From Roseomonas xinghualingensis (lineage in GTDB: Bacteria > Pseudomonadota > Alphaproteobacteria > Acetobacterales > Acetobacteraceae): 64,000 nucleotides of DNA. Each line of letters begins with the position of its first letter. Position 1 is the first letter of the stretch. A program made the translations under genes and the position numbers. A model generated the notes under the pieces. The model did no database searches, had not been told where the DNA came from, and worked only from the letters and a program-made list of their open reading frames with translations. This document shows positions 9,953 to 21,569 of the stretch, in pieces. Location: contig NZ_JAOXLP010000006.1 in NCBI RefSeq assembly GCF_025791835.1, positions 62,001-126,000 of the forward strand, given 5' to 3'.

Positions 9953-10804
9953 ATGACGATCCGCCGCCTCGCGATCCTCCCCCTGCTTCTCACCCCCCTG
10001 ATGCTGGGGGGCTGCGAGAGCCTCAACTTCTGGGATGGAGGAGAATCGAACTCCCGCCCCCGCGGCGCGAGCTATGCCGACATGGCTCCGGAGGAGATCT
10101 ATGCCTCCGGGCTGGAGGCGCTGCAGGCCGAGCGCTACGCCCAGGCGGTAGAGCTGTTCGACGCGGTGGAACGCGACCATCCCTATTCCACCTGGGCCAC
10201 CAATGCCCGGCTGATGAGCGGTTATGCGGAGTATTCGCGCAACCGCTACACGGAGGCGCTGGGGCAGCTCGACCGCTTCATCCAGCTGCATCCGGCGCAT
10301 CGCGACATCGCCTATGCCTATTACCTGCGGGCGCTCTGCTACTATGAGCAGATTGCCGATGCGGAGCGCGACCAGTCCGGCACGGAGACGGCCATGGCTG
10401 CCCTGCAGGATGTGGTGAACCGCTTCCCTAACTCGTCCTTCGCCCGTGACGCACGGCTGAAGATCGACTTGGCCCGCGACCATCTGGCGGGCAAGGAGAT
10501 GAATGTCGGGCGCTTCTATCAGAACCGGAAGCTCTACGCCTCCGCCATCGGCCGCTTCCGCACGGTGGTGGAGCAGTACCAGACGACCAACCACACACCA
10601 GAGGCGCTGCACCGGCTGACCGAGATCTATCTCGCCCTCGGCCTGACAGAGGAAGCCCGGAAGACCGCCTCCGTGCTCGGCCACAACTATCCGGGCAGCC
10701 CCTGGTACCAGGACAGCTACGCACTGCTGGTAGAGGGCGCGCAGCCCTCCACCAGCGCCGAGCGCCCCGGTATCCTGCGGCGCGCCGTGGACGCAGTCTT
10801 CTAG
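9953..10804 (+). CDS. bamD: BamD, outer membrane assembly lipoprotein
   Basis: BamD is the essential lipoprotein partner of BamA in folding outer-membrane beta-barrels. It has 283 residues. A signal peptide ends in a lipobox, LMLGGC, so Cys21 would be lipidated. TPR repeats follow: YASGLEALQAERYAQAVELF, then NRYTEALGQLDRFIQLHPAHRD, then FYQNRKLYASAIGRFRTVV. The order HPAHRDIAYAYYLRALCYY is typical of the family. It sits seven bases before recN, as in other alphaproteobacteria. Confidence 0.93.
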   Translation: MTIRRLAILPLLLTPLMLGGCESLNFWDGGESNSRPRGASYADMAPEEIYASGLEALQAERYAQAVELFDAVERDHPYSTWATNARLMSGYAEYSRNRYTEALGQLDRFIQLHPAHRDIAYAYYLRALCYYEQIADAERDQSGTETAMAALQDVVNRFPNSSFARDARLKIDLARDHLAGKEMNVGRFYQNRKLYASAIGRFRTVVEQYQTTNHTPEALHRLTEIYLALGLTEEARKTASVLGHNYPGSPWYQDSYALLVEGAQPSTSAERPGILRRAVDAVF

Positions 10805-10811
10805 GACAGGC

Positions 10812-12491
10812 GTGCTCGCCTCCCTTTCCATCCGCGATGTGGTGCTGATCGAGCGCCTGGACCTGAGCTTCGGTCCGGGCCTCTCGGTGCTAACGGGTGA
10901 GACCGGCGCAGGCAAGTCGATCCTGCTGGACAGCCTGGGCCTTGCCCTCGGCCAGCGGGCGGAAGCCGGCATGGTGCGCTCCGGCCAAGCGCAGGCGGCA
11001 GTTGTGGCGGTCTTCGTGCCGCCCGCCGGCCATCCAGCCCATACGCTGCTGGCCGAGCAGGGAATCGAAAGCGAGGATCAGATCGTCCTCCGCCGCGTCT
11101 TGGCGGCCGATGGCCGTTCCCGCGCCTTCGTGAATGACGAACCGGTCGGAGTCGCACTGCTGCGCCGGCTGGGCGCGTTGCTGGTCGAGGTGCAGGGGCA
11201 GCACGATCAGGTTGGGCTGGCCGATCCCGCCACCCATGGCGGGCTTCTGGATGCCTTCGGGGGCCTGGAGTCGCGGCGGAACGCCGTGGCCGAGGCCTAT
11301 CGCGGCTGGCGGGGCGCCGAGCGGGCGCTGCGCGAGGCGCAGGAGGCCATCGCCGCCGCCCAGCGCGATGAGGAATGGCTGCGCCACGCCGTGGACGAAC
11401 TGTCCGACCTCGCCCCGGTGGAAGGCGAGGAGGATGCGCTCGCTGCCGAACGCCAAGGGCTGCAGGGGAGCGAGCGGCGCGCGGAAGCGATCGCTTCATC
11501 TTTGTCCGAGTTGCAGCCGCGCGACCGGCGCGGCGGCGGTGCCCCCTCGGCGGCCCTGCGCAACGCCGCGCGGGCGCTGGAACGCCTGACGCCCCCGAGC
11601 GAGGAGGTCTCCGCAGCCCTGACGGCCCTGGCTTCGGCGCAGGACGCGCTGGCCGAGGCGGAGAATGTGCTGGAGCGGCTGGCGAGCGATGCGGCACCCG
11701 ATCCGCGCCGCCTTGAGAATGTGGAGGAGCGGCTTTTCGCCCTGCGCGCGGCCGCCCGGAAGCACGCCGTGGCGGTGGCCGACCTGCCGTCCCATCTGGC
11801 GGGGTTGAAGGAAAGGCTGGCGAATCTGGATGCCGGCACCGGCCGTGTCGCGGCGCTGGATGCCGCCGCGCGGGAAGCCAAGGCCGCCTATGTGGCCGCC
11901 GCCGAGGCGCTGACCTCCGCCCGGCGGGAGTATGCGGCGAAGCTGGAGAAGGCGGTGGCGCGTGAACTCGCGCCGCTGAAGCTGGACCGGGCCCGCCTGC
12001 ATATCGAGATCGCGCCGCGCGAGGAAAGCGCCTGGGGTCCGGATGGACAGGACCGGGTGACCTTCCTCGTCACCACCAATCCCGGGCAGAAGCCGGGGCA
12101 ACTGGCGAAGATCGCCTCGGGCGGCGAGCTGTCCCGCCTGATGTTAGCGCTGAAGGTGGTGCTGGCACGCGGATCGCCCGTACCGACCCTGGTCTTCGAC
12201 GAGGTGGACAGCGGCATCGGCGGCGCCACGGCGGCGGCGGTGGGCGAAAGGCTCGCGCGGGTGGCCGAGCGGCTGCAGGTGCTGGTGGTGACGCATTCGC
12301 CCCAGGTGGCGGCGCGCGGTTCCCGGCACTTCCAGGTCGCCAAGGGCCTGCGTGGCGAGCGCGCCGAGACGCGGGTGGTGCCGCTGGATACCGGGGCACG
12401 GCGCGAGGAGATCGCGCGCATGCTGGCCGGCGAGAAGATCACCGAGGCGGCGCGGGCGGCTGCGGACGAGCTGCTGACCGGGACGGCGTGA
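10812..12491 (+). CDS. recN: RecN, SMC-like DNA repair ATPase
   Basis: RecN is an SMC-family protein acting at double-strand breaks. It has 559 residues. The N-terminal Walker A is TGETGAGKS near residue 33. A long Ala/Glu/Arg-rich coiled-coil arm occupies about residues 150-390. The C-terminal part has the ABC signature ASGGELSRLMLALK and Walker B LVFDEVDSGIGG, then VTHSPQVAARG. The GTG start lies 7 bases after bamD. Its stop overlaps the next GTG, so the GNAT gene is probably coupled to it. Confidence 0.96.
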   Translation: MLASLSIRDVVLIERLDLSFGPGLSVLTGETGAGKSILLDSLGLALGQRAEAGMVRSGQAQAAVVAVFVPPAGHPAHTLLAEQGIESEDQIVLRRVLAADGRSRAFVNDEPVGVALLRRLGALLVEVQGQHDQVGLADPATHGGLLDAFGGLESRRNAVAEAYRGWRGAERALREAQEAIAAAQRDEEWLRHAVDELSDLAPVEGEEDALAAERQGLQGSERRAEAIASSLSELQPRDRRGGGAPSAALRNAARALERLTPPSEEVSAALTALASAQDALAEAENVLERLASDAAPDPRRLENVEERLFALRAAARKHAVAVADLPSHLAGLKERLANLDAGTGRVAALDAAAREAKAAYVAAAEALTSARREYAAKLEKAVARELAPLKLDRARLHIEIAPREESAWGPDGQDRVTFLVTTNPGQKPGQLAKIASGGELSRLMLALKVVLARGSPVPTLVFDEVDSGIGGATAAAVGERLARVAERLQVLVVTHSPQVAARGSRHFQVAKGLRGERAETRVVPLDTGARREEIARMLAGEKITEAARAAADELLTGTA

Positions 12492-12940
12492 TCCGCCACG
12501 CCGTCGCGGGCGATGCGGCGGCGCTGGCGGCGATGCTGCGCGATCTCAACAGCGAACCCGGGCTGCATCCGGATCGCATCACCCCGGAAAGCGTGGCACG
12601 GGACCTGATCGGCGATCCCCGCATGACCCTGCTGGTTGGGGAGATCGGCGGCGCGGCTTCAGGCTTTGTCACGGCGCATCCCTATTACGACAGCGGGGCA
12701 AGCCGCTGGGGGATGATCGTGAACGACCTTTATGTGATGCCCAGCGCGAGGCGGCGCGGCCTGATCGGCGCGATGGCGGGCGAGGCGCTACTGGCCGGCG
12801 GATCCTTCCTCTGGTGGGATGCCGATCACGGGGACGCGCTGGCCCAGGCTTTCCACCGCTCGCTTGGCGCCGTTGACGAACCCACGATCAGCTTCCTGCT
12901 GGACGGTGCAGCCTTCCACCGCTGGGCAGCGAGCGGCTGA
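12488..12940 (+). CDS. GNAT-family N-acetyltransferase
   Basis: This is a 150-residue acetyl-CoA-dependent acyltransferase of unknown substrate. It begins with the common MIRHAVAGDAAALAAML pattern (GTG start overlapping the recN TGA). The central beta strand and CoA-binding loop are VNDLYVMPSARRRGLIGAMAGEAL near residues 79-100. It is not part of the usual bamD-recN-ligA order and looks inserted there together with the antisense endonuclease V gene. Cotranscription with recN is inferred from the 4-base overlap. Confidence 0.85.
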   Translation: MIRHAVAGDAAALAAMLRDLNSEPGLHPDRITPESVARDLIGDPRMTLLVGEIGGAASGFVTAHPYYDSGASRWGMIVNDLYVMPSARRRGLIGAMAGEALLAGGSFLWWDADHGDALAQAFHRSLGAVDEPTISFLLDGAAFHRWAASG

Positions 12941-12943
12941 AAC

Positions 12944-15867
<2,924 letters not shown>

Positions 15868-15871
15868 AGCC

Positions 15872-15899
15872 CCCGCCGGGGGCACTCCCCCCCGGCGGG
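15872..15899. terminator. Hairpin between convergent ligA and the MFS gene
   Basis: CCCGCCGGGGG (15872-15882) pairs perfectly with CCCCCGGCGGG (15889-15899) around a 6-base loop. It lies in the 45-base gap between two converging genes and can serve both strands. There is no strong T-run. Confidence 0.65.
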
Positions 15900-15912
15900 C
15901 CTTCATGGCCTG

Positions 15913-17235
15913 TCAGTGCAGGACCGGCTGGGCCTTCGGCGGCAGCTCCCGCGAGGGCCGCCTGTTCCGGGCGGCGTCCCAGATGAAGGACGCCATCCCG
16001 ATCAACGCCACCACCGCGACGTAATGGGCGGCGGCATGACGGTTGGTTGCCATCAGCAGCGAGACCACCAGCGGGGTGATGCCGCCGAAGATCGCGTAGG
16101 AGACGTTGTAGGAGAAGGACACGCCGGTGAAGCGGGTCTCCGCCGGGAAGGCGTGCACCATCAGATAGGGCACGACGGTGATCATGCCGATCGCGGCGCC
16201 CGCCAGCGCATAGAGCGGCAGCAGCCATTCGCTGTTCGCCTCCACGCCGTAATACAGCGCATAGGTGGTCACGATCATGGCGACACCGCCCACCAGCCCG
16301 ACGCGCAGCGTGCCGAAGCGGTCCAGCAGCGCGCCGACGACCACGGCCATGACGGTCAGGGTGAAGGTGGCGGCGACATTGGCCGTCAGCGTGGTCGCCG
16401 GGGACAGGCCGTGCATCTTCTGGAACAGCGCGGGCGTCATCAGGATCACCACCACGATGCCGGCGGTCAGCATCCAGGTCGCCAGCATGGAGATGATGAC
16501 CGGCACGCGCTGGTCGCGGATCATCGCCTTGATCGGCATCTCGCGATCGGCGCCGGCGCGCTGGCGCATCTCCTCGAAGACGGGCGTCTCCTGCAGCCAG
16601 CGGCGCAGATACATCGCCACCAGGCCGAAGACACCGCCGACGATGAAGGGGATGCGCCAGGCGAACTCGCTCACCTCGGCCGGGCTGTAGGCCAGGTTGA
16701 TGCCGCTCGCCATCAGGGAGCCCAGCAGGATGCCGCCAGTCAGGCCGCCGGTCAGCATGCCGCAGGCCAGGCCGACGCGGCGGGCGGGGACATGCTCGGC
16801 CACGAAGACCCAGGCGCCCGGGGCCTCGCCGCCAATGGCCGCGCCCTGGGCCATGCGCATCAGCAGCAGCAGCACGGGGGCGGCCACGCCGATGGAGGCA
16901 TAGGTCGGCAGCAGGCCCATGATCAGGGTCGGCACCGCCATCAGGAAGACGGAGAAGGTGAAGACGCGCTTGCGGCCGAACAGGTCGCCGAAATGCGCCA
17001 TGACGATGCCGCCCAGCGGGCGGGCCAGATAGCCGGCCGCGAAGATACCAAAGGCCTGCAACTGGCTCAGCCATTCCGGCATACCGGGCGGAAAGAACAG
17101 TTGCGCAATCACATTGGCGAAGAAGACGAATATAATGAAGTCGTAAAATTCTAGCGCACCGCCCAGAGACGCAAGGAAAAGAGTGCGGGCATCCTGCCTC
17201 GTCAGGCGGCGCGTCTTGGCTGGTTGGTGATCCAT
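15913..17235 (-). CDS. MFS transporter, metabolite:H+ symporter (MHS) type
   Basis: This is a 12-helix secondary transporter, probably importing an organic acid or osmolyte with protons. The ATG at 17235 gives 440 residues beginning MDHQPAKTRRLTRQDARTLF. MHS marks are GALEFYDFIIFVFFAN in the first helix and the loop FGDLFGRKRVFTFSVFLM between helices 2 and 3, with PARRVGLACGMLTGG further on. The substrate cannot be read from the sequence. The coding frame stays open to 17580 but would overlap the divergent LysE gene. A 17-base palindrome lies 60 bases upstream. Confidence 0.88.
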   Translation of the reverse strand: MDHQPAKTRRLTRQDARTLFLASLGGALEFYDFIIFVFFANVIAQLFFPPGMPEWLSQLQAFGIFAAGYLARPLGGIVMAHFGDLFGRKRVFTFSVFLMAVPTLIMGLLPTYASIGVAAPVLLLLMRMAQGAAIGGEAPGAWVFVAEHVPARRVGLACGMLTGGLTGGILLGSLMASGINLAYSPAEVSEFAWRIPFIVGGVFGLVAMYLRRWLQETPVFEEMRQRAGADREMPIKAMIRDQRVPVIISMLATWMLTAGIVVVILMTPALFQKMHGLSPATTLTANVAATFTLTVMAVVVGALLDRFGTLRVGLVGGVAMIVTTYALYYGVEANSEWLLPLYALAGAAIGMITVVPYLMVHAFPAETRFTGVSFSYNVSYAIFGGITPLVVSLLMATNRHAAAHYVAVVALIGMASFIWDAARNRRPSRELPPKAQPVLH

Positions 17236-17294
17236 TCGGTCTGCTTCCAGGGCCTGGGCCTGCGAATGTTTTCGCGTAGGCGCGATGGGACGAC

Positions 17295-17311
17295 ATATTG
17301 CGTCGCAATAT
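17295..17311. promoter_or_regulatory. 17-base perfect palindrome, candidate operator
   Basis: ATATTGCGTCGCAATAT has 8-base arms around one central T. It lies in the 202-base gap between the divergent MHS transporter and LysE exporter and is AT-rich against a GC-rich background. It is typical of a dimeric regulator site, but no regulator gene is adjacent in the window. Confidence 0.5.
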
Positions 17312-17437
17312 CCTGCTACCACCATCGATCTGGCAGATGAGCCATGTGCCGATGGCAGCCCGGCATCAAGGCTGCTGATCCTCGGGATCACCAGAAGGCG
17401 TTCGACGTATGAAGGGGCTAGGTGGAAAAACCCGCCC

Positions 17438-18067
17438 ATGCCCGTCGATCCCGGCCTCCTCCTCACCTGCATCCTCGCCAGCGTCGTCGTGGCGCTCTCG
17501 CCGGGGCCGGACATGATGTTCGTGCTGGGCCAGACGCTCGCCGGCGGCGCGCGGCGGGGCTGGGCGGCGGCCATGGGCATCTATTGTGGTGCGCTGGTCC
17601 ATATCCTCCTGGCCGCGCTCGGCATCGCCGCGCTGCTGGCGGCGGAGCCGGCGCTGTTCACCGCGCTGCGCTTGGCGGGTGGGGCCTATCTCGTCTGGCT
17701 GGCGGTGCAGTCGTTGCGCGCAGCCTGGGAAGGGGCGCCCACGGCGATGCCCTCGGGCACCGCGGCGCGCCGGGTGGTGCTGCAGGGCATGCTGACCAAC
17801 CTGACCAATCCCAAGGTGGCGCTGTTCTTCCTGGCCTTCCTGCCCCAGTTCGTCGCGCCCGGCCGCGCGCCGGAATGGGTGCAGGTGCTGATCCTGGGGC
17901 CGGTGCTGCCACTGGTTTCCGTGCCGGTCTTCGCGCTGCTGATCGCCGGGGCAGCCAAGGCGGCGACGCGGCTGGCGCGTTCCGGCCGCGCCGCGCGCTG
18001 GCTGCATGGCGTGGCCGGGACAATCTTCCTCGGGCTGGGTGCGCGGCTGCTGATCAGCCGGGGTTGA
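17438..18067 (+). CDS. LysE-family amino-acid/metabolite exporter
   Basis: This is a small inner-membrane efflux protein of the LysE/RhtB superfamily. The ATG at 17438 gives 209 residues, the family norm. It begins MPVDPGLLLTCILASVVVALSPGPDMMFVLGQ, with the signature SPGPD. The G-rich second helix and the segment GMLTNLTNPKVALFFLAFLPQF also fit. About six membrane helices are visible. The substrate is unknown. An upstream in-frame extension from 17285 would contain the palindrome and is rejected. Confidence 0.9.
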   Translation: MPVDPGLLLTCILASVVVALSPGPDMMFVLGQTLAGGARRGWAAAMGIYCGALVHILLAALGIAALLAAEPALFTALRLAGGAYLVWLAVQSLRAAWEGAPTAMPSGTAARRVVLQGMLTNLTNPKVALFFLAFLPQFVAPGRAPEWVQVLILGPVLPLVSVPVFALLIAGAAKAATRLARSGRAARWLHGVAGTIFLGLGARLLISRG

Positions 18068-18132
18068 GGGCGGACCCGCCCTCGGAGAGGCAGATCAGCC
18101 CTGGGGAAGCACCCCGCATTGCGGGCAGTCGT

Positions 18133-19956
18133 TCAGAGCGGCGCGCAGGCGGCACGGAGCCAGTCGGCGGTGGGACCATCCAGGCTTGGCCCAACCTCCA
18201 CCAGGACACGGGCGTGGTAGGCATCGATCCAGGCGCGCTCCGCACGATCCAGCGCCTCCACATCGATCAGGGCACGTTCGAAGGGAACGAGGGTCAGCGT
18301 CTCGAAATGCATCCAGCGCCGGGGGCCCGGCGCACCGGCATCGGCGCGGACCAGAAGCAGGTTCTCGATGCGGATGCCATAGGCACCAGGCAGGTAGAAT
18401 CCGGGCTCGTCGGACAGGATCATCCCCTCGCGCAGCGGCACATTCGCGGCATTGCGAGAAAAGGCGACAGGCCCCTCATGGACGGAGAGGAAGGCGCCCA
18501 CGCCATGGCCGGTGCCATGGTCGTAATCCAGCCCGGCCTCCCAGAGCGGGCGGCGCGCGATGGCATCCAGATGCGGGCCGGCCACACCCTCGGGAAAGCG
18601 GGTGGCGCTTAGGGCGATCATGCCGCGCAGCACCAGCGTGTAGCGGGTGCGCAGCTCGGCGGGCGGGGCATCCGGACCGGTCCAGAGGGTGCGGGTGATA
18701 TCGGTGGTGCCATCCAGGTACTGGGCACCGCTGTCGAGCAGGAAGGATTCGTCCGGGCCGATCGGGCGGTTGCTGGCCTCGGTCGCCCGGTAATGGATGA
18801 TGGCGCCATGCTCCCCCGCACCGGCGATGGCGGGAAAGGATTCGGCGCGGAAGCGGTCCTCGGCCTGGCGGAAGGCAAGCAGGCGGTCTGCGGCGGAGAT
18901 TTCCGTTAACCCGCCCTTCGGGGCCTCCTGGGCGAACCAGGCAAGGAAGCGGACCATGGCACGGGCATCACGCCGATGGGCGGCGCGTGCGCCGTTCCGC
19001 TCCGCCTCGGTCTTGCAGGCGCGGGGCAGGCGGATGGGATCGGGAGCCTTCACCAGCTCGGCCCCGGCCTCACGCAAATGCGCGGCGAACCAGACGGGCG
19101 TTGCCTCGGGGTCCAGGCGGACCGTCTTTCCCTCCAGCCTGGCCAGGGCGGCAGGCAGCGCGGCGCTGGGCTCGATGGAAACCGCGTTGCCAAGTGCCTC
19201 GCGCAGGGCCGGGCCAGCCTTGGCCGGGTCCATGAAAAGGGTGACGGAGGCGTCGTCCCGCAGCAGGGCGAAGGCCAGGGCGAGCGGCGTATGGTCCAGG
19301 TCGCCCCCGCGCATGTTTAACAGCCAGGCGACGGAATGGGCATCGGCGAGGACCACCGCATTCTGCCCGGCCTCGCGCAGCTCCTTCGCAATGGCCTCGC
19401 GCTTCTCGGCGGCGGAGCGGCCGGCGAATTCCTCAGGCCATGGCTCGGCAGGGGCGGTCGGAGCGGAGGGGCGGTCGGCCCAGATGGCGTCGAGCGGGTT
19501 GGCCGCGAGGGGAACGAAGATGGCGCCGGAGGCGGCGAAGCGATCCAGCGCGGCCTGGGGATGCAGCCAGGGGTCGTAGCCGATGCGCTTTCCGGCGGCA
19601 TGCTCCTTCAGCCAAGCCGTGGGCGGCTCCTCGGTGATGTGGCGGCGTTCCCAGAGAGCCGGATCGGTCTGCTGCGCCACCTGGGTCGTGTAGCGGCCAT
19701 CGGTGAAGACGGCGGCACGATCCGGCAGGACGATGGCCATGCCGGCGGAGCCGGTGAAGCCGGTAAGCCAGGCAAGGCGCTCGCCGGAGGCGGGGACGTA
19801 TTCACCGAGATATTCATCGGCGCGTGGGATGATGAATCCGTCCACCCCGGCGCGAGCGAGTTCGTCGCGCAGGGAATCGAGACGATTTTGCGGCGTTTCG
19901 GTGTTCAGTTGGTTATCCACGACATATTTCCCCAGGTTTCTATGCATCTGACGCAT
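18133..19956 (-). CDS. Xaa-Pro aminopeptidase (aminopeptidase P, M24B)
   Basis: This cytosolic metallopeptidase removes N-terminal residues in front of proline. It has 607 residues and the three-domain layout of the long aminopeptidase P group. Two N-terminal creatinase-like domains (GFIIPRADEYLGEYVP, VFTDGRYTTQVAQQTD) precede the pita-bread catalytic domain. Likely metal ligands are seen in FLLDSGAQYLDGTTDITRT (two Asp), GTGHGVGAFLSVHEGP (His), SDEPGFYLPG (Glu) and IRIENLLLV (Glu). The start is uncertain: ATGs at 19956 and 19947 both lack a clear ribosome site, and homologues often start nearer SLRDELARAG. Confidence 0.92.
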   Translation of the reverse strand: MRQMHRNLGKYVVDNQLNTETPQNRLDSLRDELARAGVDGFIIPRADEYLGEYVPASGERLAWLTGFTGSAGMAIVLPDRAAVFTDGRYTTQVAQQTDPALWERRHITEEPPTAWLKEHAAGKRIGYDPWLHPQAALDRFAASGAIFVPLAANPLDAIWADRPSAPTAPAEPWPEEFAGRSAAEKREAIAKELREAGQNAVVLADAHSVAWLLNMRGGDLDHTPLALAFALLRDDASVTLFMDPAKAGPALREALGNAVSIEPSAALPAALARLEGKTVRLDPEATPVWFAAHLREAGAELVKAPDPIRLPRACKTEAERNGARAAHRRDARAMVRFLAWFAQEAPKGGLTEISAADRLLAFRQAEDRFRAESFPAIAGAGEHGAIIHYRATEASNRPIGPDESFLLDSGAQYLDGTTDITRTLWTGPDAPPAELRTRYTLVLRGMIALSATRFPEGVAGPHLDAIARRPLWEAGLDYDHGTGHGVGAFLSVHEGPVAFSRNAANVPLREGMILSDEPGFYLPGAYGIRIENLLLVRADAGAPGPRRWMHFETLTLVPFERALIDVEALDRAERAWIDAYHARVLVEVGPSLDGPTADWLRAACAPL

Positions 19957-20086
19957 GGCTCAACCACATAGACAACACGCCACCAATCTTCGTTCCGGAG
20001 ACATATAGCTCCCACGGAAGGCCGCCGGGCAGCAGGGATATGGGTCCCAGCGCGACGGGCGAGCCCCGCACACGGACAATCGACCG

Positions 20087-20449
20087 ATGAACCCCCGCAT
20101 CTCCCAGATGCAGCATCCCGCGCCGATGATGCCCTACCCCGCGAACATGCAGCAGCTGAGCGACGCCGAGCTTCTGCGCCAGGCGAACGAAGCCCGGAAT
20201 GCCGCGGCCCGGAACGGCATGAAGCGCCTCTTCGCCGCCTTCGCCAATTGGATGGAGCGCCGCCGCGCCGAAACCGAGCTGCGGTCCCTGACCGATCGGG
20301 AACTCGCCGATATCGGCCTGACCCGCGGTGACATTCCCTTCGCGCTGAGCGGCGGCGCTGCTTTGGAGACCCGCATTGCTCCGGCGCCCCAGGCCATTCC
20401 GGCCCCGATGCCGGCGAATGACCGCTTGGGCGACCGCGCGGCCGCCTGA
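20087..20449 (+). CDS. DUF1127 domain protein
   Basis: This is a 120-residue protein with the DUF1127 motif LRSLTDRELADIGLTRGDI at about residues 65-83. The motif is preceded by a basic helix (FANWMERRRAETEL). The family is small and Arg-rich. Some alphaproteobacterial members have been linked to RNA metabolism, phosphate/carbon physiology or stress, but no role can be assigned here. The N-terminal half is Met/Pro/Gln-rich and low in conservation. It is monocistronic, with its own 130-base upstream gap and a strong hairpin after it. Confidence 0.85.
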   Translation: MNPRISQMQHPAPMMPYPANMQQLSDAELLRQANEARNAAARNGMKRLFAAFANWMERRRAETELRSLTDRELADIGLTRGDIPFALSGGAALETRIAPAPQAIPAPMPANDRLGDRAAA

Positions 20450-20528
20450 ACCAGACGGATCTGATGCTCTAGCCACCAGGTCACTACCAGGGCGGCGAAA
20501 TCCCCCCCCTCCCTCGCCGCCTTGATGC

Positions 20529-20580
20529 CCGGCCCGCACAGCGCCCCTCCCCCGGGCGCCGCTGCGGGCCGGTGCTGTTT
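20529..20580 (+). terminator. Long hairpin after the DUF1127 gene
   Basis: CCGGCCCGCA (20529-20538) pairs with TGCGGGCCGG (20563-20572), with an inner GCGCCC/GGGCGC helix. TGCTGTTT follows at 20573-20580. This is a probable intrinsic terminator. Confidence 0.65.
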
Positions 20581-20596
20581 CCAGGGGTCGCATGAA

Positions 20597-20634
20597 GAGG
20601 GCCGGCAGAAGGGATTCTCCCGGCCCTCGCTTTC
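20597..20634 (-). terminator. Hairpin after prmA
   Basis: GAGGGCCGG (20597-20605) pairs with CCGGCCCTC (20620-20628), just beyond the prmA stop. It lies between the convergent DUF1127 and prmA genes and is flanked by TTT at 20631-20633 on the plus side, so it may act on both strands. Confidence 0.55.
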
Positions 20635-20638
20635 GCCT

Positions 20639-21544
20639 TCAGCCGTGCTTGCGCAGGACCAGCGTGGTCCAGTGGCCGAAGTTCAGCCGGCGCTCGAGAT
20701 GCAGGCCGCCGCGGCGATGCGCGGCCATGACCTGGCGCGCCTGGGTGCCTAGCAGGCCAGCCAGGATGGCGGTCCCGCCAGGGCGCAGGTGCCGGGCGAG
20801 GTCCCGCGCCATGGCGCAGAGCGGGCGCGCCAGGATATTCGCGAAGATCAGGTCGTATTCGCCCTTCGCCACCACCGGCGCCTTCCAGCCATCGGCCAGC
20901 ACCGAACGGATCAGCGGGCGCAGCCCGTTCATCACGGCGTTCTGCTCAGCCACGCGGACGGACCAGGGCTCGATGTCGGTGGCGAGCGCCCGGCGGTGCA
21001 GCGTACTGGCGGCCGCCATGGCAAGGATGCCCGAGCCCGCGCCAAGATCGAGGATGCGCAGCTGGTCCTTCGGCAAGGGCCGCATCCGGCGGGACACCAT
21101 CTCGAAGGCAATGAGACAGCCACGGGTGGAGGCATGTTCGCCCGAGCCGAAGGCAAGGCCGGCATCCAGCTTCAGCACGGTGCGGCCATGCACCTTGCGG
21201 TCCGGCATATGGGTCGGGCGGATCAGGACGCGGCCGCCGATTTCCTGCTCGGGGAAGGCCTCGGCCGTGCGGGCAAGCCAGCCCTCGGCTTCCACCGGGG
21301 CGCGCTGGGCCTGGAGGTCCAGCCCCGTCATCAGCGAGGCCAGGGCCAGGGCGGCGGTGAGGTCATCCTCCTTCGCCCCTTCCTCGCGCACGCCTTCCAC
21401 GCGCCAGGTATCGGTCTCCTCATCGAGGAAATAAGCCACCGTGCGGCAGACGCGCTGCAGCGCGGCCTCCACGGCGGGAACGGCCTCCTCGGGGAGCGCG
21501 TCGAGCCAGACGGTCTCCAGGTTCTGAGCGTGGCGTCGCGACAT
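20639..21544 (-). CDS. prmA: PrmA, ribosomal protein L11 methyltransferase
   Basis: PrmA is an S-adenosylmethionine-dependent methyltransferase that trimethylates ribosomal protein L11. The ATG at 21544 gives 301 residues. Methyltransferase motif I is ILDLGAGSGILAMAAA. The family segment LDAGLAFGSGEHASTRGCLIAFEM precedes it, and YDLIFANILARPL is the NPPY-like motif. The N-terminal substrate-recognition domain is divergent. It lies 25 bases downstream of the UvrD/PcrA helicase gene on the same strand, so the two are probably cotranscribed. Confidence 0.93.
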   Translation of the reverse strand: MSRRHAQNLETVWLDALPEEAVPAVEAALQRVCRTVAYFLDEETDTWRVEGVREEGAKEDDLTAALALASLMTGLDLQAQRAPVEAEGWLARTAEAFPEQEIGGRVLIRPTHMPDRKVHGRTVLKLDAGLAFGSGEHASTRGCLIAFEMVSRRMRPLPKDQLRILDLGAGSGILAMAAASTLHRRALATDIEPWSVRVAEQNAVMNGLRPLIRSVLADGWKAPVVAKGEYDLIFANILARPLCAMARDLARHLRPGGTAILAGLLGTQARQVMAAHRRGGLHLERRLNFGHWTTLVLRKHG

Positions 21545-21569
21545 CAGGCGCGCCTCCAGGGAATGGACA

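Noticed and set aside
17236..17580. N-terminal extension of the MHS transporter
   Set aside because: The extension is not transporter-like and would overlap both the divergent LysE gene and the palindrome. The ATG at 17235 matches the family start.
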